Of a stretch of DNA of 64,000 nt, positions 11,580 through 23,159 are shown one piece after another. Origin of the DNA: Agrypnia vestita (Eukaryota; Arthropoda; Insecta; Trichoptera; Phryganeidae). The notes under the pieces are model-generated. The model saw only the letters and a list, made by a program, of their open reading frames with translations, was not told the DNA's origin and made no database searches. The stretch lies in contig JADDOH010023031.1 of the NCBI GenBank assembly GCA_016648135.1, positions 40,814 to 104,813 on the forward strand, read 5' to 3'. A program made the position numbers and the translations under genes. Within the stretch, counting starts at the first letter, position 1. Every line of letters starts with the position of its first letter.

Positions 11580-13690
11580 GAATATATAAACATATCATAA
11601 CAAACGAATTGTCACAAAAGAAATCATAAAATCTGATTAACTGGAGAAAAACGATTATTAGAAAAGATCAACAACTGACCATAATAAACGATTATAAAAA
11701 CATTCATGCATGTATGCGGTAGAAGTAATATTTAAAAACTAAAATAAATTATATATTAATGATGCTCAAAGTATTGTGTTGTATAAATCTACACTGATCA
11801 TTGTCTATTACTTTATTGAATTTTATGAAAAGAATGAAAACTCATACTTACAGAAATGTAACCTCAAATATCTAAATATAATAATTTGGTTGTCTATCCG
11901 TAATTTGCTGGAATGACAACTTTATATAATTAGAATGTGACACGCAATCAGTGCACGGTACACGATTATTTAAAACTTATAATAAAAAACGATTAACGGA
12001 AAATATAAATGAGATCAAAACGATTTATTAAAGCGGGGTATTTAACATAATACAACATATAAAGATGTTATAAAAGGAAAAAAAGGATTCGTAAGATCGG
12101 ATTATATGAACTGGGGAAAAACGATTCATAACAAATATTGACATTGACCACAATAAATAAAAATATATAACGACGGACGACAAAAATGGAGCATATAAAC
12201 GGTTCCTTAACAGCCGGAGGATAAATTAATAATCGGTGGGACGCACTTAAATAAAAAACTAAAATTTTCGTCTATAAACGGCAAGCCATCGCAGTTAAGT
12301 TTGTCACAATAATAGAGAACGACCACAGATAAAGTGACGTTGCATTTCATTTTAAACATAGATTTTAAGTAATTACTAACTTCTTTTTTAATATAAATCT
12401 TTATTAGCGTGCATCCATATTGGTTACAGTGAGAACCAATTTTAGTTTCTCAAAAATGTGTTGAAAATAAAAAAATCGTCTTTCTATTATTTCCATACGT
12501 TCATTTTTTTCAAAAAATAAGTGGATTTCCATTTAAATATAAAATTGTGTATTGAAAGATGCAATGGCTATTTTATAAGTCACACAGACCATCGGTCAGG
12601 CAATTTGGTGATAACGGCGTTAAAACAAGTGGCGAAATTTATAAAAGTAGTAATTTTTAATATGATTAAATGTACTTATTCTCAATGTTTTGTTATTTTT
12701 TTAATATTTAAATTGTTCCTTTATGGAAATGAAATTCCCAGGTACACAGCGTAACATGACAAAGATTGGCTTTTAGTATATTCATTCCTTAAAATTAGCG
12801 ACAAAAATATTAAAATAAATATATTAAAACCGAACAAAAATGTCGATTGAAATGATCCCATCACTATTTCTTTGTGGCGTAGTTTGAACTAATTCAAATA
12901 TAAATATTTGAAACGTTCTTTAAAAGTATTGAAGCTATGTTCTTTCGGAATGCTATTTGTAAAACCAATTACTTGCATTAGTAACTTTCGTTTTCTGACA
13001 TTTTTATAATGTTTATGAATCGCGGGACAGCAACATGTCGGTGTTCACCGGCCGGCTTTCGGCCGTCGTCTGAAAGGATATTTTTGTTCACTTTTTATGG
13101 GCTCTGTTATTGAATTATTTAAAATTTTTGGCCATAAGGTATATTTTTTTGAATATTTTGTATCAATGACAATGAAATTATCTTAATACCTATGTAAAAA
13201 TTAATCAAAAAATTCAATTCGTTTACGGTTTTTTGGGCGCTGCAATATAGGTGACGGTATATGAATTTTTATCTTTTTGTAAACATTGTATTTAACAACC
13301 TACCCAAAAATAATAATATATTTTCCCCCAAACTTTCTGTTGAAACTATTTTTATTCAATTTATAAAAATATGGTATTTATATGGAAATATTTCGAGAAA
13401 AAGTGTACCAAAGATAACTCTATTGCTAGAAAGATTAAATAGGGCTTCGGGGTAATATTTTTTTTGTGATAATAAGTATTTTGCTGACTTTTTTTAAACA
13501 AATGCTTTAAGAGTGAATGGGTCTTTCAAAATAAAATTAATTTAATGAATGTTTAGCTGTAATTTTGGCAACAAGATTCGAAAATTTTACACCAATTTAA
13601 CTCTTTAGACTGCAAAAACGTGATTCATGTACGCCTTAACACTGCATCTTATATGAATGTATCTACCATGAAATATGTATGTAATTATGT
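11580..13690. other. AT-rich intergenic DNA, no gene recognised
   Basis: Only short, low-complexity ORFs are seen. A small GC-richer inverted stretch with CCGGCCGGCTTTCGGCCG lies at about 13048-13066. No TE terminus or RNA gene was identified. Confidence 0.5.
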
Positions 13691-13896
13691 TTGTTTTAAT
13701 AATAAAGATGGTTCCTTCGACGGGGACAGTGAATGGTTTGTTTCTGCGGCCCTGCCCCCCCGCAAAGGTTTATACGACCTGAGCGGGGCAGCAGGGACTC
13801 GCAATTTAGTTGAAAGAAATGTCAACCTGGCGATGATTGAGTAGAACCGATATGGAAGCTTTTTCTCTTAGAACGGTCCTGGGTAAGCGGTGGGTA

Positions 13897-15912
13897 TCAT
13901 TCACTGTCGTTCGCTCCGTACTTCTGTTGGGCCGGACTGAATTTCTTCGTGAAAAATGCTAATGGTTCCCAATTTCCGTTCACTTGTTGATGCAGTGCCG
14001 CCCCTGCGGTGCATTCCGATGCGTCACTGACGATTGATAGGTGGGCCCCGCACTTTGGGTGTGCGAGTAATGTTGCCTGAGCCAATCTCTCCTTACAGGA
14101 TTCGAAGGCTTTTGCGGCTTCGGGCGTCCATGGTATTGTTGCTTGCCTTTTTGTTTCCCTGCATGAAATCGTGAAGTAGCGCTCGCGTTTGACCTCCTGT
14201 AGAAATTGATTGCCCCCAGGAATCGGCGGAGGTCCTTGATAGTTTCTGGTCGCCTGTAATTTTTAATTGCCTCTACTTTCTCTGGTAGCGGTGTCGTGCC
14301 TGCGCCGGTTACTCGGTATCGGAGGAATTTTACTTCATTTGCGCCGAAATTACATTTTGCTGAGTTTATAACGACCCCGTATTCCTGCAACCGCTGGAAA
14401 ATTACTTCGAGGTGCGTCATATGCTCTTCGGGTGTTGACGCGATCAATATGTCGTCAATGTAGGCGAAGCAAAAATCGAGTCCTCGTGTTACTTCGTCGA
14501 TAAATCTGGAAGCTTTGTGCACTGTTGCGCATTCTGAATCCCATATATGGAAATTCGAATAAGCCGAACGGTGTTGATATTGCAGTTTTCGGGACGTCTT
14601 CGGGTGCTACCGGAATTTGATTGTATGCTCGTACAAAGTCGATCGTGGAAAATATTTTACACCCATTTAGCGCTTGTGCGAAATCTTGTATATGTCGCAC
14701 TGTTTGGAATGGTCCATGCATTCAGGCTTCGATAATCGCCGCATGGTCTCCAATCGTTGTCCTTTTTAGGGACCATGTGTAGTGGCGATGCCCAACTGCT
14801 TTCAGATGGTCGCGCTATTCCTAGGCGAACCATGGTTTCGAACTCTTTCTTCGCTAATTTTAGTTTGTCTGGGGCGAGTCGTCGCGGTCGTTCGGCGACT
14901 GGTGGTCCTGGTGTCGTCCTGATGTGATGAATGGTATTATGCCGGATCTCTTTCCTGGCGCCGTCCGGTCTGGTTATGTCCGGGAATTTTTGTAGGAGTT
15001 TGTGGTATGGAGACGATCCCGTAACGGTTTTCATCGAACCGATATACGTCGTGCTCCGCGCTCCTGCGGTGGTTAGATTTTTCGTTGCGTCCCGTAGTTG
15101 TCGGCTTCGTATGTCGACCAGTAGACCGTATTTAGACAGGAAATCGACCCCTATGATGGGCTTGGATACGTCTGCGATGACGAAGGTCCAAGTGATGTCC
15201 CGTCTGAGTCCTAGGTTGAGTGTGAGTGTCAGGTTTCCGTATGTGGCGATGGGTGTCCCGTTCGCCGCTGCCAGTTCGTACGCTGCCTTGTGTGGGCGTC
15301 CTCGCACTAGATGTCGCGGGTACACGCATAGATCCGCCCGCGTATATATGAGGAAGTGTATGCGTGTTGTTAAATCCATAATGAATAAGCGTCTTATATT
15401 ATGCGGGCTGTAGGTGCTGGTCGCCATCCGTTTCCCTGGTTGTAGTTGCACGGTTGTTCGCATTTGTGGGTGTTTCCGCCGAAGCGCCAGTGGTACCAGC
15501 ACAAGTTGGCCGGGCGTTGTCCACGGTTTCTGCTGCTGGAGCGTTCTCGACTTCGGCTACGCTCTCGTGATCGGTTGGCTCTTCGGTATATGTCGTCGAA
15601 ACTGCTTCGTCTGTTCTATCTGATATTTAGCTCGGCGATTTCGTGAAGTAACGCCGTTAGCCCCTGGTTCTTTGCTTGCATCCTGGCGTCTAGATCCGGT
15701 TTATCGTTGGGGAAGAATGGTGGTATCCGCACTGCTACCCTGCTGACTTCTGATGCTGGTGCTGGTGTGGCCTCCCTGTATGCTTCCCGTGGTGCGTACT
15801 GCAGGCTCATGACTGTATGCTGATCAAACTCGGTGTACTGTGGCTGAAGATGCCGTTTAATGTAACGGTGCATTGATGCAGGTGCGTGTTCTTCTTGTGT
15901 CGGGGTCACCAA
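13897..15912 (-). pseudogene. Ty3/gypsy (CsRn1-like) gag-pol remnant
   Basis: On the minus strand, gag starts at 15912 (MVTPTQEEHAPASMH; conserved VAVRIPPFFPND) but is cut short, joined to a gag C-terminal piece. Pol follows in broken frames. A protease tail has IIGVDFLSKYGLLVD. RT blocks include WASPLHMVPKKDNDWRPCGD, FSTIDFVRAYNQIPV and FCFAYIDDILIAS (the YIDD active site). A connection block is followed by an RNase H start (SIVSDASECTAGAALHQQ). At least four frameshifts or stops separate these, RNase H is truncated, and integrase and the 3' LTR are missing. The gag ATG almost overlaps the primer-binding site, as in CsRn1-type elements. It is non-functional. Confidence 0.85.
15899..15911 (-). 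promoter_or_regulatory. Primer-binding site, tRNA-Trp type
   Basis: On the minus strand the sequence TGGTGACCCCGAC follows the LTR end by one base. It matches the complement of the 3' end of tRNA-Trp, the primer reported for CsRn1-clade Ty3/gypsy elements. Confidence 0.6.
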
Positions 15913-16354
15913 TGTGGACCCTCCGGTTTAGGATAAGTTGAAGCGGTGTTGATGATGTAAAGTCACTATGGTTTTACTGAATTTATTGAATTGCAAAAGC
16001 AAAAGTTATAAAGAATACAGTAGGTACAAATGTTACAAGTGAAAGCGTGACGTTTTAAGGTATGACGGAGAGAGCTTCCGCTGTACGAGCCGTTCACTGG
16101 GGAAGTGAGATAATCGGCTCTGCCGACGCCGGCTTATATAGGGATGCCGATAGGGTGTGCCGTTGTTTTGACTCCAATTCGGTTTTTATCGGAACCATTG
16201 TCTGCGTTCGTTGTCCTCGCTTACAAAGTTGCTTGTTTGCCAATTCGGCTTTATTCGTGACCGCTGTTCACGGGGAGTAATGACCCACGGTACTCGGCGT
16301 CCGCCTGTTACGGTGCGCCGTTCCTTTTATGTGTATGAGCGTATCACGTCACCA
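15913..16354 (-). mobile_element. 5' LTR of the CsRn1-like element
   Basis: Minus-strand order: possible start TGGTGACGTGATACG at 16354, a TATA box CCCTATATAAGCC (about 16132-16145), polyadenylation signal TTCAATAAATTC (about 15976-15987), and an end at ...GGTCCACA immediately before the primer-binding site. The 5' boundary is provisional because no 3' LTR or target duplication was available to fix it. Confidence 0.6.
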
Positions 16355-17050
16355 GAGCTCTTTTATAAGCCACAGATGTCTTCGAACATTCAGCAGAAGC
16401 CTAAAACCGGCATCTCTCATGAATAATAATAACGAACATACTAATTTCAGTGATCGCTTTGAGTTCCTGTTTTGTTAATTAAAACTGGTTAGTAAAAATG
16501 AAAAGACCAGCTGGAGCCCGGAACGTTTCTCAATAAATGAAACTGTGCTGTAATTAATATTTTCCACGCATCTTAAGACGTGCAGATCTGACGAAACCTG
16601 TTATTACCTTGGAGTAATATGCAGCATGATTTTTGAGTAAGAATTAGGCATTAAAGCGCTATGTGTACCTGAAATCAAAAGGCATAATTTTTTTTTTTCA
16701 CAAACTTCAAACTTCGGTAGCGACCTCTAAAATTAAATAAAAAATACGGGTTTACTTCTTTCGACGAAAGAAGGGAATGGGAGGGTGACTCGGTTATTTT
16801 TTGAAAGTCAAAGAATAAGAACCACCCTACTGTATATGAGGTCACGGTGGGTGTGTGAGCAGTTTCTCCTCAGCGTGCATGAGGCTTGCATTTATGATGG
16901 CGCTATGTACATAAACCGGTTCATTATGCGTGAGCAGATAAGCGTTACCCATATATTGTGGTAAATATATGTATGAATAATTGCAAAGTAAACCTAAAAA
17001 CACTTTTGGGGGGTTTTAGATGCGGTGTGCAAATAATTCTGGATGTTGAT
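16355..17050. other. Intergenic DNA, no gene recognised
   Basis: No domain-bearing ORF, RNA gene or clear mobile-element end was seen. A homopolymer T run lies at about 16690-16700. Confidence 0.4.
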
Positions 17051-17054
17051 ATTG

Positions 17055-17600
17055 GGTCACCACTCCCTCTCGGAGATGTCTGTTGAAAGTCGCTTGATGT
17101 TTTTAGCGTTTATTGTTTAAAGCAATTACAATTTTAAACAGAATGACACATGGATAAAAATGTCATAATGCTACAAAAAATATATAATGTATAAAAATAA
17201 AATATATAATAGTACGATAGACAGAGCCTTCGGCAGCTTTCAAGGGTAGTAGCAGATTGAAGCTATGTTGTCCGGGGGCGTCACGGTTTATATATCCTCT
17301 TGAGACAACGGCTGTTGATGTCTACGGCCTGGCGTTGACCTCACTCTTCTTAGTCAGCAGAATAGAGCCGTTCTTGCTAATGTAGGACAAACAACGTCTT
17401 GTGTGTGTCTCCTTCCTATGCAGGGCGCGTGTTATTTTCGCTGACCTGTCAGTCACAGGTGTGGTGCGATGTCTGGCATCAGCGCCTTTCCATCCTCTTC
17501 GGCGCATGCGTGACCAAGATTGGTATCTGTAGGTGTGTGCAGGATGAAAACCCACACACTTTATTTCAGAGAGACCGTGCGTGTTGTTTCTAAACCGAAA
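17055..17600 (-). mobile_element. LTR-like promoter/terminator block (probable solo or partial LTR)
   Basis: On the minus strand there is a TATA box (GGATATATAAACC, about 17286-17298). About 180 bases further on is AATAAACGC (about 17109-17117). The block ends in a segment followed by TGGTGACCC, the start of a tRNA-Trp-type primer-binding site. This order matches an LTR of the same broad class as 15913-16354, though the sequences are not alike. Ends and target duplication are not resolved. Confidence 0.45.
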
Positions 17601-17810
17601 ATTTTAAGTTCATGTGTGAGTGCATTGTGATCAAGTAAAAAGTTTGTCTCAAAAGTGTAAAAGCGCAAAGATATAGAAATATATTTAATGAATGAATGAA
17701 TGAATTAACCAATAGCAAACATATTTTTGTTACCTTGTACACAAGACAAAAGTTTTGCGAAAAGCACACGAATTTTCAAGCTTGAATTCTGAATGCTCGA
17801 ATACTTAAAC

Positions 17811-19222
17811 TTATACTTTGAATTTCTCTCCAGTGTGCTTAAGCGCATGTAGTTTTAGGTCTGATTTCATATTGCAGGAATAATCACACTGCGAACATGA
17901 AAATAATTTCTCTCCAGTGTGCTTAAGTGCATGTTGTTTTAAATTTGATTTCGAATTGCATGAATAATCGTACTGCGAACATGCAAATAATTTCTTTCCA
18001 GTGTGCTTAAGCACATGTTGTTTTAAGGCTGATTTCCGATTGCAGGAATAATTGCAATGCGAACATGAAAATAATTTATTTGCAGAGTGCTTAAGCACAT
18101 GACATTTTAAGTCTGATTTCCGATTGCATAAATAATGGCACTGCGAACATGAAAATAATATCTCTCCAGTATGCTTAAGCGCATGTAGTTTTAAATGTGG
18201 TTTCTGATTGCAGGAATAATCGCACTGCGAACATGAAAATAATTTCTCTTTAGTGTGCTTCAGCGCATGACGTTTTAAGGTTGATATCCGATTGCAGGAA
18301 TAATCGCACTGCCGACATGAAAATAATTTCTCTCCAGTGTGCTTAAGCGCGTGTTGTTTTAAATTGGATTTCCTTTTGCAGTAATAATCGCACTGCGAAC
18401 ATGAAAATAATTTCTCTCCAGTATGCTTAAGCACATGATATTTTAAGTCTGATTTCCGATTGCATGAATAATCGCACTGCGAACATGAAAATAATTTCTC
18501 TCCAGTGTGCTTAAGCGCATGTAGTTTAAATTTTGCTTTCTGATTGCAGGAATAATCACACTGCAAACATGAAAATAATTTCTTTCCTGTGTGCCTAAGC
18601 ACATGTTGTTTTAAATTGTATTTCTGTTTGCTGGAATAATCGCACTGCGAACATGAAAATAATTTCTCTCCAGTGTGCTTAAGCTCATGTTTTTTTAAAC
18701 TGCCTTTCCATTTGAATGAATAATCGCACTGCGAACATGAAAATAATTTCTCTTCAGTGTGTTTAAGCGCATGTGATTTTAAATAGGCTTTCAAATTGCA
18801 GGAATAATCGCACTGTGAACATGAAAATAATTTCTCACCAGTGTGCTTAAGCGCATGTCGTTTTAAGTTTGATTTCTGATTACACGAATAATGGCACTGT
18901 AAACATGAAAATAATTTCTCTCCAGTGTGCTTATGCGCATGTCGTTTTAAGGTTGATTTCTGATAACACGAATAATCACACTGTAAACATGAAAATAACT
19001 TCTCTCCAGTGTGCTTAAGCGCATGTTTTTTTAAGTCTGATGTCCGATTACAGGAATAAACGCATTGCGAACATGAATAAATCTTCTTCCCAGCGGTAGT
19101 AAGTGTGCACTTTCTCGAAGATTTTTTAGTTTTCGAAATGGTCTCTAAAGCAAGCAGCTTTTCATGGGCAGGCGAAGACACAGTTGGACTTTCCGAAAAA
19201 GATCCTTGTATTCTGAAGATAT
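17811..19222 (-). CDS. Exon 2 of the 15-finger zinc-finger gene
   Basis: Open from the TTGCAG acceptor (19225-19223) to the stop at 17811. The linker from DIFRIQGSFSE to TTAGKK precedes the finger array. Most fingers are near-copies, which points to expansion by unequal exchange within the exon. Confidence 0.85.
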
Positions 19223-22200
19223 CTGCAATGAACAATTTAACAATTGTTGAGTGTTCTGTTTTCAATACTTAATATGACAAGACTCTTTGATTAAGCAAAA
19301 CTTTTACATGGCTAAAACTTTTGACAGTGAAAGGGGGAAGAATATACGAGAGCAAAATATTTTAACAAAGCTCCTAAGAGAAGAGCAAAAGATTTGAACA
19401 AAGCTCCTAAGAGAAGAGCCAAATTTGGTTTGAAGGAATGGAAAGAGCGGCAGAAAAGAGAATAACGTGTAAAAATGTTCAAAGTGTTTAAAGGACAGAA
19501 TTTTTTTGATATCAGGTGGAAAATCCTGAAATGGCGTGGAAAGCAGTAAAATGAATGCTATGAAGTCAAAGAACGGAGAAATATGAATGAGTAAGGATGG
19601 AAACCATGACAAAGGAGTGAAATATTTTCAGGAAATGTGTGAGAGCGAGGAGAATATATAAATTAAAAATGCAGAGATATTCAATGAATGACGACTATTA
19701 AGTGAGTGAAGAAAATATGTAAGAAACAAAAAGAATAGAATGTGGAACTATACGGTAATCAGTCTATTGAGCCCAATTGGAAAACTTTATGAAAGAAGTT
19801 TGATAGAAAAAGTAAGTTCGGTGACCAAAAAATATGTATGGGACATGCAAGGGCCTTCTGTGGGTGAAAGTGGATGCATGGATCAGATCTTCTCACTAGA
19901 GTGTTGACGGGAAATGTTTTTAGTGAAAATTAAAAAAAAATGTGTCTTAGTAGATCTGCAAAAGGCTTACGATAGAGTTGTAAGAAGACGGTCGTGGAAG
20001 GCACTCTTTGGTAACGGAGTGAACAGTAAACGTGTACTAGCAATTGCATCTCTATGCGGTGGATATACTGTGTATAAGAATCAATCATAGTTTTATATAG
20101 GAATAGAAGATAAAATTTGAAACTGGATCCGAAGCTATCTCCATGAAAGGCCACAAAGTGTAAAAATTAACAGGACACTAAGCCTACCCTTACGCAGCGA
20201 CTTTGGAATACCCCAAGGGATAGTTCTAGGCCCACTCCTATTTATAATATACGTCAACGACATCTTCAAACTTCAAATCTGATGGGTAAAATCATATCAT
20301 ATGCAGACGATACAGCTATAAGTAGAAGTGGACATGACTGGAACTTATACAATAGAGACCTGAATGTACTGAACACCTGGTTCGACAACAATTTGCTCTC
20401 CCAAAACTCAGAAAAAACATACTACATTCCCTTTTCGATAAAAAACATAAAACACCGCCTAATATAAAAATTACCATCCACAATAACAACTGCGACAAAA
20501 TGATGTGCAACAATTCATGTTCAAGATTAAATCCAAAAAGGGAAATTATAGACCAACGTCTTAAATGGCATAGCCATATCAACGAATTGACGAAAAGAAT
20601 TAGAAGATGTATATGTTTATATTCATAAGACTACGAAACATTTTAAGCATAGACAATTTAAAAAAGGTATACTATGCTCCACTCACTACTACAATACGGA
20701 ATAATAGGGTGGGGGGAAACTTATAATAATATAATAAATCGAATTTAAGTGATTCAGAGAACAATTATTAAAAAATATATAATATAAAATCAACATTCCC
20801 ACACAAACACTATTTAAAATATTTCCCGTCCCAAATGTAGAAACTATGTACAAAAATATCAATAATGCAATTCATCGAAGAAAACGAACATACAATATTC
20901 GAAAAAAAATACATGACCAAGATTACAAGCCACCTTTAAAATCCCTAAATGCAATACAAAAAAATATCAACAAAATTTCATATACTCAGGCATAAATTTT
21001 TTTAACAATCTTCCAATCGAAATAAAAAACATACAAAACAATTGAAAAGCAAATAAAGAAAATATTTCAATAAAAACAACTAGACACTATTACCTTCAAA
21101 ATCAAAAACATTTCACTCCACTACTTCATCCCATATATATAATGTAAAATAATTATATGAAACAATGCAAAGTACCTCGCCCGAGCATAAGAGCAATGCT
21201 CTTAAATGGAGAGGTACTATGTATAACACAATTATGTAATAAATGTTGATGTAAAATAAAAATATTTTATAAAAATTCAAAAGGGTTGCATAATGTCTCC
21301 ACGGCTGTTCAACTTGTATATAGATAATTGTGTGGAAGAACTGAAATGCATGAAAATAGATGCGGAAATGAGCGATATAATTGTATGTCGTATTACAGTA
21401 TTAATGACAAACAGCGAACAAGACTTACACTCTAGTTAGCAGGATGTATGATGTATGCAAGGAAAGTCACATTATTATAAATGTAAAAATCTAGGTGGGT
21501 TGGCATGCTGAGCGAATTCACGATAAGTACAAATGACGCAAGTATTGACGAGGTCAGAAAGAGAGGGTGGCTGCGGAAGGCTTACCATAACCAGATCCTG
21601 GAAGATCCTCCTAATGGGACGCCATGAGGGGCACCAACAATTGTCGAGCTGCATGCGAGGATGTATGAATATGAATGAATCTTCTCCAAGATGTTCTCAA
21701 TTCCCTTCAACAATGGTGCACTCAAAATGATCTTTACTTCAATATCGACAAGTGCAACTCAATATCTTTCACAAAAAAATATAGACCCATATCATTTTTA
21801 TACAGCACCAACGGAACAACACTAAATTCCTTACCATTTATTAAAGACTTGGGAATCATCCTCGACCATTCTCTTAAATTTAACCACCATGTTGACGATA
21901 TCGCAAAACGAGCTTCCAAAACTCTTAGTTTTATTATTTAAGAATTTTCAGATACTTCAGTGTCAATTACTATGTATAAATCCCTAATTAGAAGCTTACT
22001 AGAATTCTTGTCAACAATCTAGTCACCCAATTAGGATATTCATAATAATAGAGTAGAAAAAATCAAAAAAAATTCCTCAAATCTTTCAAATATCGACAAG
22101 GTTTAAGTGATTCACTTGATACATACGACAAGAGACTCAAAAACTTTCACCTAATCTCCTTAAACCAAAGAAGAAATATTACAGACCTAATGACTCTCCA

Positions 22201-23066
22201 CAAAATAGTCAATAACAAACTAGACACCCCCTCAATACTATCACAAATATACATTAACATCCCTGTCCGATCAATGAGGTCTCCAAGCCTTTTACACACT
22301 AAATTTTACAACACCAATCTAGGCTATTTATTTCCTCTACCTAGAATGATCAACCAATTTAACGAGATATCGTCCAGAGACTGCAAACTTGATATATTCT
22401 TCATGACGCAAGCTCGGTTCCAAAGTGAAATATTGATAAACTTTTCTTTTTTTAAAAGGATTTGGTTTCCTTGTATAATGCCATGATTCGTAGGTATACG
22501 AATCATAATGATGAGTTTTCGGAATTTTTCGATTGTGATTTAAATGATTTTTCAAAAAACGTGCCTTTTGCAAAAATATCAGTTTACTTTTACGCAACAT
22601 TTATTTTGTTGTCTATGGTTTACGTCAAATTTTTATTGATTTAAATGACAAAATTAACAAAGAAAAAGACGAAACTTTCAAGACTTATAACTTTTTTAGT
22701 CTTAAGGCGAATCAATTATATTATATTATATTTCATTTTTGAAATCAGGACACTACTGTTACCATAAAACAAGACCTCGAGAAGAACTGGACCCAAACCG
22801 TAAAGTACAAATATGTCCTGTTTTCCTTTCATCCAACTTTAACGGTCAACCAGGTGCGCGTACTTCACATGACTGAGAAATAATCAACAATGAAGCAACT
22901 CCTCACCGGCCTTCCTGGAGTACTCCGAGCACTCTTGCTTGATGTCGGGGAGCCATATGTCAATCTCCGTGTAGGGCGCTCCACCGCCCGCTTCCTCATC
23001 GCCGCTCCCGGCTGCAGACCCTGGCTCGGGCTTGACGGCAGGAACATCTTGGTCAGCGCGGTTCAT
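17811..23066 (-). CDS. C2H2 zinc-finger protein, 15 fingers, two coding exons
   Basis: Coding exons are 23066-22907 and 19222-17811 (minus strand), 1572 nt, 523 aa. Exon 1 ends in phase 1 at GCCG/GTGAGG; exon 2 begins after TTGCAG, restoring an Asp codon. The acidic leader (residues 1-103) holds VKPEPG and DIWLPDIKQECSE motifs. From residue 104 to the end run 15 head-to-tail 28-residue fingers of CX2CX12HX3H form, with TGEKLFSCSQCDYSC linkers. Finger 14 has Tyr for its second cysteine. The array ends at the C-terminus, so DNA binding is the expected role; target and effector function are unknown. The 3.7-kb intron is filled with LINE debris. The start ATG is the first codon of a block duplicated at 2283. 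Confidence 0.85.
19560..20092 (+). mobile_element. Non-LTR retrotransposon family A, 5' part of a split copy
   Basis: The plus-strand reading includes SPIGKLYERSLIEKV, MQGPSVGESGCMDQIFSLE and VLVDLQKAYDRV, the RT fingers and palm entry of an insect LINE, then CIRINHSFI. There it is cut at about 20092. The same element resumes at 21277 with KGCIMSPRLFNLYID. It lies antisense to the zinc-finger gene, in its intron. Confidence 0.65.
20093..21276 (+). mobile_element. Non-LTR retrotransposon family B, 5'-truncated, inserted in family A
   Basis: The plus frame reads NWIRSYLHERPQSVKINR, GIPQGIVLGPLLFIIYVNDI and KIISYADDTAIS (RT motifs with the YADD active site), then a thumb-like segment with INELTKRIRRCICLY, interrupted by stops. 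The 3' UTR ends in a run of A/T around 21250-21276. A hairpin lies at 21172-21217. It interrupts family A between its CIRIN and GCIMSP blocks. Confidence 0.7.
21172..21217 (+). other. 3'-end hairpin of LINE family B
   Basis: GTACCTC at 21172-21178 pairs perfectly with GAGGTAC at 21211-21217. Nested inside, GAGCAT pairs with ATGCTC. It sits about 60 bases before the element's A/T-rich end, where non-LTR elements often keep a structure recognised by their own RT. Confidence 0.5.
21277..21670 (+). mobile_element. Non-LTR retrotransposon family A, 3' part of the split copy
   Basis: KGCIMSPRLFNLYIDNCVEEL continues the RT frame broken at 20092, followed by LMTNSEQDLHS, matching the LMANSEQDLQS block of the copy at 43871-44164. 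It then collapses into the element tail, ending in short GAAT repeats near 21660-21680. Confidence 0.6.
21675..22486 (+). mobile_element. Non-LTR retrotransposon family C, RT C-terminal part
   Basis: LQDVLNSLQQWCTQNDLYFN, NIDKCNSISFTKKYRPI and LNSLPFIKDLGIILDHSLKF form the RT palm end and thumb of an insect LINE. They are followed, with frameshifts, by YDKRLKNFHLISLNQRRNI and IVNNKLDTPSILSQI. It is inactive and lies in the zinc-finger gene intron. Confidence 0.65.
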
Positions 23067-23110
23067 GGTTCTAATGCGTTCCAGGTTCCAGGCAGCACGA
23101 GACGATCAGC
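22729..23110. repeat. Duplicated segment, partner of about 1933-2330
   Basis: Exon 1 of the zinc-finger gene, about 175 bases of its intron, and part of the leader are nearly identical to 1933-2330 in the same orientation. Intronic bases are as conserved as coding ones. The left boundary is sharp (shared from TTTCATTTTTGAAATCAGG onward). A 12-base insertion in the 2.1-kb copy adds four codons. Confidence 0.8.
22907..23066 (-). CDS. Exon 1 of the 15-finger zinc-finger gene
   Basis: 53 codons plus one base, starting MNRADQDVPAVKPEPG. Donor GTGAGG at 22906-22901. Any 5' untranslated exon further right was not identified. Confidence 0.8.
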
Positions 23111-23159
23111 AAATGGCGAATGTCAAATGATAGCCATGCGAAAGAGAATATAATAGACT

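Noticed and set aside
14931..15413. 160-codon plus-strand ORF over the gypsy pol region
   Set aside because: It is antisense to the recognisable protease/RT frame and has no domain of its own.
17690..17705. (GAAT)n microsatellite
   Set aside because: Ordinary simple repeat after the zinc-finger stop; no further structure.
19304..19612. 102-codon minus-strand ORF rich in Phe, Leu and Ser
   Set aside because: It lies antisense to LINE sequence and its hydrophobic repeats come from translating GAA/AAG-rich DNA backwards.
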